Of a DNA stretch of 64,000 nucleotides, positions 44,912-52,709 are shown piece after piece. This DNA is from Agromyces cerinus. Lineage in GTDB: Bacteria > Actinomycetota > Actinomycetes > Actinomycetales > Microbacteriaceae. The notes below the pieces were generated by a model that worked only from the letters and a program-made list of their open reading frames with translations, had not been told where the DNA came from and searched no databases. How positions within the stretch are numbered: the first letter of the stretch is position 1; each line of letters begins with the position of its first letter. Where the stretch lies: positions 992,001 through 1,056,000 of the forward strand of contig NZ_JAFBCT010000001.1 in NCBI RefSeq assembly GCF_016907835.1, written 5' to 3'. A program made the position numbers and the translations under genes.

Positions 44912-45912
44912 TGCGGGGGCGCCGGGTCGTCTCGGCCGTCGACTCGCACACCGAGGGCATGCCGACGCGTGTCGTCACCGGCGGCGTCGGCCGGATCCCC
45001 GGCGCCACCATGAACGACCGGCGCCTCTACGCCATGGAGCACCTCGACGGGCTGCGCGGCCTCCTCATGAACGAGCCGCGCGGCCACGCCTCGATGTCGG
45101 GCGCGTTCCTGCAGCCGCCTGCGCGCGATGACGCCGACTGGGGTGTCGTGTTCATCGAGGCGAGCGGGTTCCTGCCGATGTGCGGCCACGGCACAATCGG
45201 CGTCGCGACGGTGCTCGTCGAGACGGGCATGGTCGAGGTCGTCGAACCCGTGACCGAGATCCGGCTCGACGTGCCCGCGGGGCTCGTCATCGCCCGTGTC
45301 GCGGTCGAGGGCGGCCACGCCGTGCACGTCACGATCGAGAACGTGCCGAGCTTCGTCGAGCGATTGGATGCCTCGATCGAGGTGCCGGGCTACGGCGCCG
45401 TGCCCTACTCCGTCGCCTTCGGCGGCAACTTCTACGCGCTCGTGGATCTCGACGACGTCGGCCTGCCGTTCGATCGCACCCGGAAGGACGATATCGTCGC
45501 CGCAGGCCTCGCGATCATGGAGGCGATCAACACCCAGGCGCCGCCGCGGCATCCTGAGCTCGACGGCGCGAACCACGTGCATCACGTCGAGTTCATCGCG
45601 CCCGGCTCCGACGCCGTGCGGTCGCGGCACGCGATGGCGATCCATCCGGGCTGGTTCGATCGCTCGCCGTGCGGCACCGGCACGTCGGCGCGCATGGCCG
45701 AGCTGCACGCCCGCGGCGAACTCGCCCTCGACACCGACTTCGTGAACGAGTCGTTCATCGGCACCGAGTTCACCGGGCGGCTGCTGCGGGAGACGACCGT
45801 CGGCGGCGTGCCCGCGGTGGTGCCCACCATCACCGGGCGGGCGTGGGTGACCGGGCTCGGCCAATACTTCCTCGACGACGACGACCCGTTCCCCGAGGGG
45901 TTCGTCTTCTGA
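44911..45912 (+). CDS. Proline racemase family, probable 4-hydroxyproline 2-epimerase
   Basis: A 333-residue proline-racemase-fold enzyme. Both catalytic cysteines are present: Cys91 in MCGHGTIG and Cys254 in SPCGTGTS, so it should be a two-base racemase or epimerase rather than a dehydratase. VDSHTEGMPTR near the N-terminus and GNFYALVDLDD in the centre fit 4-hydroxyproline epimerases. It would convert trans-4-hydroxy-L-proline to cis-4-hydroxy-D-proline, the substrate for the dehydrogenase encoded just upstream. It overlaps the deaminase gene by one base. Confidence 0.87.
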   Translation: MRGRRVVSAVDSHTEGMPTRVVTGGVGRIPGATMNDRRLYAMEHLDGLRGLLMNEPRGHASMSGAFLQPPARDDADWGVVFIEASGFLPMCGHGTIGVATVLVETGMVEVVEPVTEIRLDVPAGLVIARVAVEGGHAVHVTIENVPSFVERLDASIEVPGYGAVPYSVAFGGNFYALVDLDDVGLPFDRTRKDDIVAAGLAIMEAINTQAPPRHPELDGANHVHHVEFIAPGSDAVRSRHAMAIHPGWFDRSPCGTGTSARMAELHARGELALDTDFVNESFIGTEFTGRLLRETTVGGVPAVVPTITGRAWVTGLGQYFLDDDDPFPEGFVF

Positions 45913-45950
45913 CCCCCCAGACCGACCCCCAGCACAGAGCGGATCGACCC

Positions 45951-47444
45951 ATGACGACCTCAACCGAACCCGACCTCGACCGCGTCGCCGAACGGGCCGC
46001 CGCCGTCGCGCGCGCCTTCGCCGCGACCGAACCGCGCGCCCGAGCCGCGGCACTGGTCGCCGTGGCCGACGCTCTCGACCGCAACGCCGCCGAGCTCATC
46101 GCGATCGCGATGCGCGAGACCGGCCTCACCGCGCCGCGTCTCATCGGCGAGGTGCGCCGCACCTCGAACCAGCTCAGGCTCTTCGCCGAGGCGATCGTCG
46201 ACGGCGCCTACCTCGACGCCCGCATCGACGCGGCCGACCCCGAGTACGTCATCGGTCCGCGTCCCGACGTGCGCCGCGTGCTCGAGCCGGTCGGCCCCGT
46301 GCTGAACTTCGCGGCGTCGAACTTCCCGTTCGCGTTCTCGGTCGCGGGCGGCGACTCGGCCGCGGCGCTCGCGGCAGGATGCCCCGTCGTCGTGAAGGCG
46401 CACTCGGGGCATCTCGAGCTCTCGCGCCGCACCGCGGAGGTCGTCATCGAGGCGCTCGCCGGTGCGGGCATGCCCGACGGCGTCTTCCAGCTCATCGAGG
46501 GGCAGCAGAACGGCGTCGCCCTGCTGAAGGACGACCGCATCCGTGCGGGCGCCTTCACCGGCTCGACGCACGTCGGCCGGCTGCTCGCCGACATCGCAGC
46601 GACCCGTCCGCGGCCGATCCCGTTCTACGGTGAGCTCGGCAGCGTGAACCCCGTCTACGCGACGCCGGGTGCCGTCGTCGCCGAACCCGAGCTGCTCCAG
46701 GGCTTCCTCGCCTCCGTCGCCGGGTCGGCGGGCCAGCTCTGCACGAAGCCGGGCTTCCTCTTCGTGCCGACGGGCGCTGAGCTCGGCGAGCTGGCGGAGG
46801 CCGCCGCCGCGGTCGGCGAGCATCGCCTGCTGAACCCGGGCATCGGCCGGGCGTTCGAAGAGCGCCGCAGCGCCGTGCTCGGCGCCGACGGCGTCGCCGT
46901 GCTCGCCGAGGGCGAGGTGCGAGTCGACGACGACGGGCAGCGCTTCGTGACGCCCACGGTCGTCGAGGTCTCGGTCGAGCAGCTGCGGGCGCAGCCCGAT
47001 GCACTCCTCGAGGAGTCGTTCGGGCCGCTGTCGGTGATCGTGCGGTATTCGGATGCCGCGGCGCTGCCCGACCTCCACCGCGAGCTGTTCCCCGGCAACC
47101 TGACCTCGACCGTGCACGCCACCGACGCCGAGGCGGGCGAGCTCGGAGACCTCGTGGAGGCACTCGCCGAAACGAGCGGTCGCGTGCTCTTCGGCGGATG
47201 GCCGACCGGCGTCTCCGTGACCGCCGCGATGCAGCACGGCGGGCCGTTCCCGGCCACGACCACCGATGCCACGAGCGTCGGCACGGCGGCGATCACGCGG
47301 TTCCTCCGCGGCGTCGCGTACCAGAACGCGCCGGCGGCCCTGCTGCCCGACGCGCTGCGCGACGACAACCCATGGGGTGTTCCGCAGCGTCGCAGCGAGG
47401 CGGGGCGGTCGAGCGAGTGGGGAAGCCTCACTGGCATCCACTGA
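45951..47444 (+). CDS. Aldehyde dehydrogenase, probable 2-oxoglutarate semialdehyde dehydrogenase
   Basis: A 497-residue NAD(P)-dependent aldehyde dehydrogenase with catalytic Cys264 in GQLCTKPG, the coenzyme region FAASNFPFAFSVAGGDSAAA and GAFTGSTHVGRLL. The N-terminal half resembles the hydroxyproline-linked class of 2-oxoglutarate semialdehyde dehydrogenases. It would make 2-oxoglutarate, so hydroxyproline carbon enters the citric acid cycle. It lies 38 bases after the epimerase and is the last gene of the plus-strand catabolic operon, followed by a strong hairpin. Confidence 0.88.
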   Translation: MTTSTEPDLDRVAERAAAVARAFAATEPRARAAALVAVADALDRNAAELIAIAMRETGLTAPRLIGEVRRTSNQLRLFAEAIVDGAYLDARIDAADPEYVIGPRPDVRRVLEPVGPVLNFAASNFPFAFSVAGGDSAAALAAGCPVVVKAHSGHLELSRRTAEVVIEALAGAGMPDGVFQLIEGQQNGVALLKDDRIRAGAFTGSTHVGRLLADIAATRPRPIPFYGELGSVNPVYATPGAVVAEPELLQGFLASVAGSAGQLCTKPGFLFVPTGAELGELAEAAAAVGEHRLLNPGIGRAFEERRSAVLGADGVAVLAEGEVRVDDDGQRFVTPTVVEVSVEQLRAQPDALLEESFGPLSVIVRYSDAAALPDLHRELFPGNLTSTVHATDAEAGELGDLVEALAETSGRVLFGGWPTGVSVTAAMQHGGPFPATTTDATSVGTAAITRFLRGVAYQNAPAALLPDALRDDNPWGVPQRRSEAGRSSEWGSLTGIH

Positions 47445-47457
47445 CGAGACGGGTACG

Positions 47458-47491
47458 CGAATGGCCCGGGCGCACACGCCCGGGCCATTCG
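47458..47491. terminator. Hairpin between convergent operons
   Basis: A perfect 15-base stem (47458-47472 with 47477-47491; arm CGAATGGCCCGGGCG) closes a 4-base loop CACA. It separates the ends of the aldehyde dehydrogenase and amidohydrolase genes, and would stop transcription from both sides. There is no T-run, which is usual for GC-rich actinobacteria. Confidence 0.8.
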
Positions 47492-47519
47492 TCGTCCCGG
47501 CCGGCCGGGGCGTCCTTGC

Positions 47520-48710
47520 TCAGACCACGCGACGGCCGGCCTGCACGATGTGCCGACGCGCATCGGCCTCCCACAACGCGGCAGGCTCCGCGATCGGGTT
47601 CGCGGCCAGCACGACCGCATCGCCGTACGCCCCGGCATCCAGATGGCCGAGTCGTCGATCGCCGATCAGCGCGGCATTCGTCTCGGTCAGTGAGCGCAGG
47701 GTCTCGGTTGCGCCGCTCGCCTCGACCTGCAGGCGCACGCCGCAGAGCTGATCGTCCTCGAGGTCTCCCATGAGATCGCTGCCGAAGCCGACCGGCACGC
47801 CCGCGGCCAGTGCGAGCTGCACGGCCTCCTGCCCCTTCGAGAGCACCTCTGCGTTCTTGGCCAGGGAGATCTCGTTCAAGCCGAGCTCCGCGCCACGGCG
47901 ATCCATGGCGTCGTAGGCGGCGAGCGTCGGAACCAGGATCGCTCCGAGTTCGGCCATGCGTCGCGCGGTCGGCGAATCGATGAGATTGCCGTGCTCGATC
48001 GAGCGAACACCGTTCTCGATGGAATGCACCACGGCTTCGGGCGAGTAGGCGTGAGCGGCGACGTAGGTGCCGCGGCGCTCGGCCTCCTCGACGACCGCGC
48101 GCAGCTCGTCGGGGGAGTACTGCGGAATCCGGATGGGATCGGTGAGGGAGAACACCCCGCCCGAGGTCATCACCTTGATGGCATGGGCGCCGGTGCGCAG
48201 GCGGCGGCGCACCGCCAGGCGCAGCTCGTCGACCCCGTCGACCACCTCGCACATGTGGCCCTCGGTGAAGCAGATGTCGACGTGTGCGGAGCGAGGATCG
48301 CCGTGCCCGCCGGTCTGGCTGAGCGCTGGCCCCGTGAAGTGATAGCGCGGCGACCGGAAGAGATCGGTCTCGACGGCGCGGGCCAGCCCGATGTCGCCTC
48401 CGGCCACATCCCGAACGGTGGTGAACCCGCGCCGCAGGGCGCTGCCGAGGCGACGGGCACCGTTGATCGCGGCGTAGCTCAGCGGCCCCCGCTCGTTCTC
48501 GAACCCGTCCATGCTCGTGGCGTAGGCGTGGAAGTGCGCGTCGATCAGTCCGGGGACGATCCATCCGCCGGCGGCGTCGAGCACCTCGGCCGAGGCATCC
48601 GCTCGCTCGGTGACGATTCCGTCGACGATGCAGAGATCGCGGTCGACGAAGCCCTGCACTGTTCGATCCCAGACATGGGCGCCGGTGATCCTCAGCGATG
48701 CCGATTCCAT
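47520..48710 (-). CDS. Amidohydrolase-family protein, candidate Xaa-Pro dipeptidase
   Basis: A 396-residue amidohydrolase with an imidazolonepropionase-like barrel. The metal ligands are HxH in IDAHFHAYA around residue 54, a carboxylatable lysine in HAIKVMTSGG around residue 175 and later histidines in YVAAHAYSPEAV and SIEHGNL; the last Asp is in VGFGSDLMG. Members of this branch include prolidases and Xaa-Arg dipeptidases, and the neighbourhood of proline enzymes makes a proline- or hydroxyproline-containing dipeptide the likely substrate. AAGGAG is 8 bases before ATG 48710. It is last in the minus-strand operon. Confidence 0.8.
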   Translation of the reverse strand: MESASLRITGAHVWDRTVQGFVDRDLCIVDGIVTERADASAEVLDAAGGWIVPGLIDAHFHAYATSMDGFENERGPLSYAAINGARRLGSALRRGFTTVRDVAGGDIGLARAVETDLFRSPRYHFTGPALSQTGGHGDPRSAHVDICFTEGHMCEVVDGVDELRLAVRRRLRTGAHAIKVMTSGGVFSLTDPIRIPQYSPDELRAVVEEAERRGTYVAAHAYSPEAVVHSIENGVRSIEHGNLIDSPTARRMAELGAILVPTLAAYDAMDRRGAELGLNEISLAKNAEVLSKGQEAVQLALAAGVPVGFGSDLMGDLEDDQLCGVRLQVEASGATETLRSLTETNAALIGDRRLGHLDAGAYGDAVVLAANPIAEPAALWEADARRHIVQAGRRVV

Positions 48711-48762
48711 CTTCGTTCTCCTTCTCGACGTTGTGCGGCTGACCCTCGTGGTTCTGCGGCCG

Positions 48763-49749
48763 TCAGCGCAGGCTGAAGCCCTCGGCGAGCGGGTCGGCCG
48801 GGTCGAGCTCGAACTCGCACGTGCCCACACGGTACGCCTGGCCGGTGACTTCGGGCACCACGGCGCCATCCGTGCGCTCGGCCACCCGTGCGAGGAAGCG
48901 CGTGCCGATGATCGAGTCGTGGGTGAGCACCTCGCCGTCGGCGAGCTCGCCCGTGTGCGCGAGCAGCGCCACGCGAGAGGCAGTGCCCGAGCCGCACGGG
49001 CTGCGGTCGACCTCGCCGTCGGCGAAGACGGTGACGTTGCGCTGCCACGGGCCGTCGGCGGTGCGGCCCAGGTCGTCGACGAGGATCGTGCCGTACACAC
49101 CCGACAGGCGGTCGTCGGCGACCTGTGCTGCCGGGTGGTCGTTCAGCGCCCACTTGATCTCGCGACCGAGGCGGATGAGCTCGGTGGTGTCGGCGGGCGT
49201 CACGGTGAGACCGAGGGAGGCTGCCGGCAGGGTCGCGTAGACCGCGCCGCCGAAGACGAGGTCGACGACGACGTCGCCCCGACTGGTCGAGAGCGGAATC
49301 CCGGTCGCCAGCACGCGCGATGACACGTTCCGGAACACGACACCCGTCGTGACGCCGCCGCTGCGCTGCACGCGCGCCTGCACCCGCCCGCTCGGCACGT
49401 CGATCGTGACGATCGCCTCGCCGTCGTCGGGTGCGGCGACCCGGCCCGTGTGCACCGCCCAGGCGCCGAGCGCCATGGTGCCGTGCCCGCACGCGGTCGA
49501 GAAGCCGTCCTTGTGCCAGAACAGCACGCCGAAGTCGGCGCCGTCGTCGTCGGGCGGGGTGATGAAGCCGCCGTACATGTCGTCGTGCCCGCGCGGCTCG
49601 AGGCAGAGGAACCGGCGCACGGCGTCGGCCTCGCCGGTCATGGCCTCGACCCGGCGGGCGGCGACGGTGTCGCCCGAGGTCGGGACGTCGAGCACGATGC
49701 GGAACGGTTCGCCCGCGGTGTGCCAGTCTTCGGTCTTCCAGTGCATCAT
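48763..49749 (-). CDS. Proline racemase family protein, second paralogue
   Basis: A 328-residue protein of the same fold as the upstream epimerase, but divergent in sequence. Both active cysteines are kept: Cys87 in TACGHGTMALG and Cys252 in SPCGSGTAS. Trans-3-hydroxy-L-proline dehydratases of this family typically have Thr at the second position, so the residues favour epimerase or racemase activity, while the adjacent ornithine-cyclodeaminase-family gene (often a pyrroline-2-carboxylate reductase) would favour the dehydratase. Which one is right is open. ATG 49749 overlaps the preceding stop (ATGA). Confidence 0.82.
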   Translation of the reverse strand: MMHWKTEDWHTAGEPFRIVLDVPTSGDTVAARRVEAMTGEADAVRRFLCLEPRGHDDMYGGFITPPDDDGADFGVLFWHKDGFSTACGHGTMALGAWAVHTGRVAAPDDGEAIVTIDVPSGRVQARVQRSGGVTTGVVFRNVSSRVLATGIPLSTSRGDVVVDLVFGGAVYATLPAASLGLTVTPADTTELIRLGREIKWALNDHPAAQVADDRLSGVYGTILVDDLGRTADGPWQRNVTVFADGEVDRSPCGSGTASRVALLAHTGELADGEVLTHDSIIGTRFLARVAERTDGAVVPEVTGQAYRVGTCEFELDPADPLAEGFSLR

Positions 49750-50693
49750 GCGTTCCGTTCGTTCGTCAGTGCGAGTTGTGCGACGGCGAGGTCCTGCCAG
49801 CCCATGCCGCAGGTCTTGATCACGACGGGCCGAGCGGATGCCTCGGGGCCGTCGTCGCCGAACAGCTGCGCCATGGGGGTCAGTGCGTCGGGGGAGAGGT
49901 GGCCCTCGGCGATGGCGAGGATGACGTCGCCGGCCTCGGCGAGCGCCACCCGCTGCGACTCGACGATCACGCGGGCGCGCCCGAGGAGCTCGCCCGGCAG
50001 TTCGCGGGCGTCGGGTTCGTGCGAGCCGACGGCGACGATCGCGGCGTGGTCACGCACGAGTGCGGCGTCGAAGAGCGGCTCGCGGGCGGTGGTGGCGCAG
50101 ACGACGAGGTCGGCCTCCACGACATCCGCTGCCGTGCCGACGGCCACGTCGAGACCGCTCGCGCCGACGAGGCTCGCTGCGTGCTCGGCCTTCGCCCGGT
50201 CGCGGCCGACGAACCGCACCCGTTCGACGGGGCGGATGGCCTGCATGGCCTCGACGTGTCGCACGCCCTGCGGGCCGGTGCCGAAGACGACGAGCGACGA
50301 GGCATCCTGAGCCGCGACGACGTCCACCGCGGCTGCCGACACGGCCGGGGTGCGCAGGCTCGTGAGCTCCGTGCCGTCGAGCAGGGCGAGCGGTGCGAGG
50401 GTCTCGGCGTCGAGCACGATGTAGATCGCCTGGATGCGCTCGAGGCCGCGTGCCGGGTTCGCCGGGGCCACGGTCGCGAGCTTCTGACCGGTGTAGGGGC
50501 CGAGGTCCGACGGCATGAGCAGGAGCTGGCCGTGCCGCACGTCGACGATCGCCCGCGCGGGGTCGGCGTCGGGGTCGAACCCGTCGCGGAGTGCCCGCTG
50601 CAGGGCGTCGATGGCCTGGCGCATGGTGATGCGCTCGGCGATGGCGGGGCCGTCGATGAGGCGGAGCGAGTCGAAGATGCCGGGCATGGACAC
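49746..50693 (-). CDS. Ornithine cyclodeaminase family, probable 1-pyrroline-2-carboxylate reductase
   Basis: A 315-residue NAD(P)-binding protein of the OCD/mu-crystallin family. It shows MPSDLGPYTGQKLATVAPAN near residue 60, a Rossmann motif VVFGTGPQGVRHVEAMQ around residue 135, and VAVGSHEPDARELPGEL. In hydroxyproline and D-proline routes this family reduces 1-pyrroline-2-carboxylate to L-proline. The first codon may be GTG 50693 or ATG 50687. It heads the minus-strand operon, whose promoter shares the third GntR site with the divergent peptide-transporter operon. Confidence 0.82.
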   Translation of the reverse strand: MSMPGIFDSLRLIDGPAIAERITMRQAIDALQRALRDGFDPDADPARAIVDVRHGQLLLMPSDLGPYTGQKLATVAPANPARGLERIQAIYIVLDAETLAPLALLDGTELTSLRTPAVSAAAVDVVAAQDASSLVVFGTGPQGVRHVEAMQAIRPVERVRFVGRDRAKAEHAASLVGASGLDVAVGTAADVVEADLVVCATTAREPLFDAALVRDHAAIVAVGSHEPDARELPGELLGRARVIVESQRVALAEAGDVILAIAEGHLSPDALTPMAQLFGDDGPEASARPVVIKTCGMGWQDLAVAQLALTNERNA

Positions 50694-50740
50694 ATCGTAC
50701 GGGTAATGCGTAATATGTCACATATCGCCGACGGCTCGAA
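50687..50740. promoter_or_regulatory. Divergent promoters over GntR operator, site 3
   Basis: Operator GTAATATGTCACATATCGC (50710-50728) is identical to site 1 over 19 bases. Plus strand: TGGACA (50687-50692), 18-base spacer, TAATAT (50711-50716), driving the peptide-binding protein. Minus strand: TTCGAG (50740-50735), 17-base spacer, CATATT (50717-50712), driving the cyclodeaminase-family gene. One bound dimer would block both. Confidence 0.7.
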
Positions 50741-50747
50741 GCTTCGA
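50736..50747. repeat. 12-base palindrome in the peptide-operon leader
   Basis: TCGAAGCTTCGA, perfect, 8 bases downstream of the GntR operator. The leader between the inferred start of transcription and ATG 50870 is about 145 bases; apart from this palindrome nothing structured was recognised in it. Confidence 0.4.
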
Positions 50748-50869
50748 TCCGACGAGCTGCCATCCGGATACGGCCGCCACGAGCGCCGGAACCCCGAGCA
50801 GCGCTCGCTCGAGCACGGTGACCCGCTTGTCGTCCGACTTGCGGACAGCGAATGACTCAAAGGTGAATC

Positions 50870-52633
50870 ATGGCTCGAACCACTCTGCGCGCGGCCGCAG
50901 TGCTCGCCGTTTCGACGGCGCTCATGCTGACCGCGTGCACGACCACGCCCGGCGCCGACTCGGGCGACGGCGAACCGCAGACCGGCGGCACCCTCAAGGT
51001 GCTCGCGAACGGCGACGTCGACCACCTCGACCCGCAGCTCGTCGCGTACGTGCCGACCTACAGCGTGATGCGCTCGGTGTCGCGCTCGCTGCTGAGCTAT
51101 GCGGCGAGCGACGACGCCGCCGAGCGCATCGTGCTCCAGCCCGACCTCGTCGAGGAGGTGCCGACCCCGAGCACCGACGGACTCACCTACACCGTGACCC
51201 TCCGCGACGGCGTCACCTGGGGCGCACCCGACGGCGCCCGGCCCATCGTCGCGAGCGACGTCGCCCGCGGCATCGAGCGTCTCTGCAACCCGCACATCTC
51301 GGGCGCCCTCGCCGGCTACTTCCAGGGCCTCATCGCCGGCATGGACGAGTTCTGCACCGGCTTCGCCGCCGTCGCCCCCGAGGTCGGCCCGATCAAGGAC
51401 TACATCGAGGGCAACGAGATCGCGGGCATCCGGACACCCGACGACCGCACGATCGAGTTCACCCTCGTCGAGCCCGCGAGCGACTTCCCGTTCATGCTCT
51501 CGCTCGACGCGGCCGACCCGGCACCCATCGAGGCGCTCGACGCGCTGCCCGACTCGCCCGAGTACCGGCGCGGCTTCGTGTCATCCGGTCCCTACCAGGT
51601 GGCCGAGTACACCCCCGACGCGAAGCTCGTGCTCGAGCGCAACCCCGCATGGGACCCCGAGAGCGACCCGCTCCGCAAGGCCTACGTCGACGGCATCGAG
51701 ATGACGATGGGCGTCGAGGGCGACGCCGCGATGCAGCAGCTGCAGGCCGGATCGGCCGACCTGCTCTTCGACCTCTCCCCGAGCCCCGCGAACATCCAGC
51801 AGCTCAAGGCCGCGAACGACGAGAAGTTCTCCACCATGGAGAACGGCGGCGTCGACCAGTTCATGTGGATGAACACGGCGTCGACGAACAACGGCGGCGC
51901 GCTCACCAAGCTCGAGGTGCGCCAGGCGCTGCAGTACGCGGTCGACAAGTCGGCCGTCGTGCAGACCATGGGCGGCGCCGACCTCGCCGGCGTCACGAAC
52001 GGCATCTTCGGCCCCGGCATCCTCGGCTACCAGGAGTCCGACGAGTACGCGACCGAAGGCGGCAAGGGCGACCCCGAGAAGGCGAAGGAGCTCCTCGCCG
52101 CGGCGGGCTACCCCGACGGCCTCACCCTGAAGATGCCGTACCGCAACGTCGGCACGCAGCCCGACATCGCCCAGACCGTGCAGGCGAGCCTCGAGCGCGC
52201 CGGCATCACCGTCGAGCTGACGCCCGTGCCGCCGACCGACTACTACGCGAACTTCATGACGAACCCCGACAACGCGAGCTCGGGCGCCTGGGACATCGCG
52301 CTCGTCGGCTGGTCGCCCGACTGGCAGGGCGGTGCCGCGCGCAGCGTGTTCCAGCCGCAGTTCCGTTTCGACGGCACGCCGCAGACCTACAACTACGTGG
52401 ACTTCAACAGCGACGCCGCCAACCAGCTCGCCGCCGAGGCCCTCGCCGCGGCGACGCCCGACGAGGCGGCCGACCTCTGGCACCAGGTCGACGAGGCCGT
52501 CATGGCCGACGCGCCGATCGTCAGCATCGCGTACCGACTGAAGCCGAACTACCACTCGGCCCGCGTCGGCGGGTTCGAGCCGTACGCCCAGAGCCAGAAC
52601 GGCGACTGGACGAACGTCTGGCTCACGAAGTAG
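50870..52633 (+). CDS. Peptide ABC transporter substrate-binding lipoprotein (family 5)
   Basis: A 587-residue oligopeptide/dipeptide-binding lipoprotein. Signal peptide with lipobox LMLTAC and Cys23; the mature part starts TGGTLKVLANGDVDHLDPQL, the family-5 opening, and has GVTWGAPDGARPIVASDVARG and, near the C-terminus, DAPIVSIAYRLKPNYHSARV. It should capture peptides outside the cell for the permeases encoded downstream. With two proline-specific peptidases in the same operon, proline- or hydroxyproline-rich peptides are the likely cargo. AAGGTG precedes the ATG. Confidence 0.9.
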   Translation: MARTTLRAAAVLAVSTALMLTACTTTPGADSGDGEPQTGGTLKVLANGDVDHLDPQLVAYVPTYSVMRSVSRSLLSYAASDDAAERIVLQPDLVEEVPTPSTDGLTYTVTLRDGVTWGAPDGARPIVASDVARGIERLCNPHISGALAGYFQGLIAGMDEFCTGFAAVAPEVGPIKDYIEGNEIAGIRTPDDRTIEFTLVEPASDFPFMLSLDAADPAPIEALDALPDSPEYRRGFVSSGPYQVAEYTPDAKLVLERNPAWDPESDPLRKAYVDGIEMTMGVEGDAAMQQLQAGSADLLFDLSPSPANIQQLKAANDEKFSTMENGGVDQFMWMNTASTNNGGALTKLEVRQALQYAVDKSAVVQTMGGADLAGVTNGIFGPGILGYQESDEYATEGGKGDPEKAKELLAAAGYPDGLTLKMPYRNVGTQPDIAQTVQASLERAGITVELTPVPPTDYYANFMTNPDNASSGAWDIALVGWSPDWQGGAARSVFQPQFRFDGTPQTYNYVDFNSDAANQLAAEALAAATPDEAADLWHQVDEAVMADAPIVSIAYRLKPNYHSARVGGFEPYAQSQNGDWTNVWLTK

Positions 52634-52709
52634 CCGTCCGCACCATTCGCAAATCACGTACTCGGCGGCCGGTCCCGGCCGGCCGCCGGGTCAGATCGAG
52701 GGACCCCCA

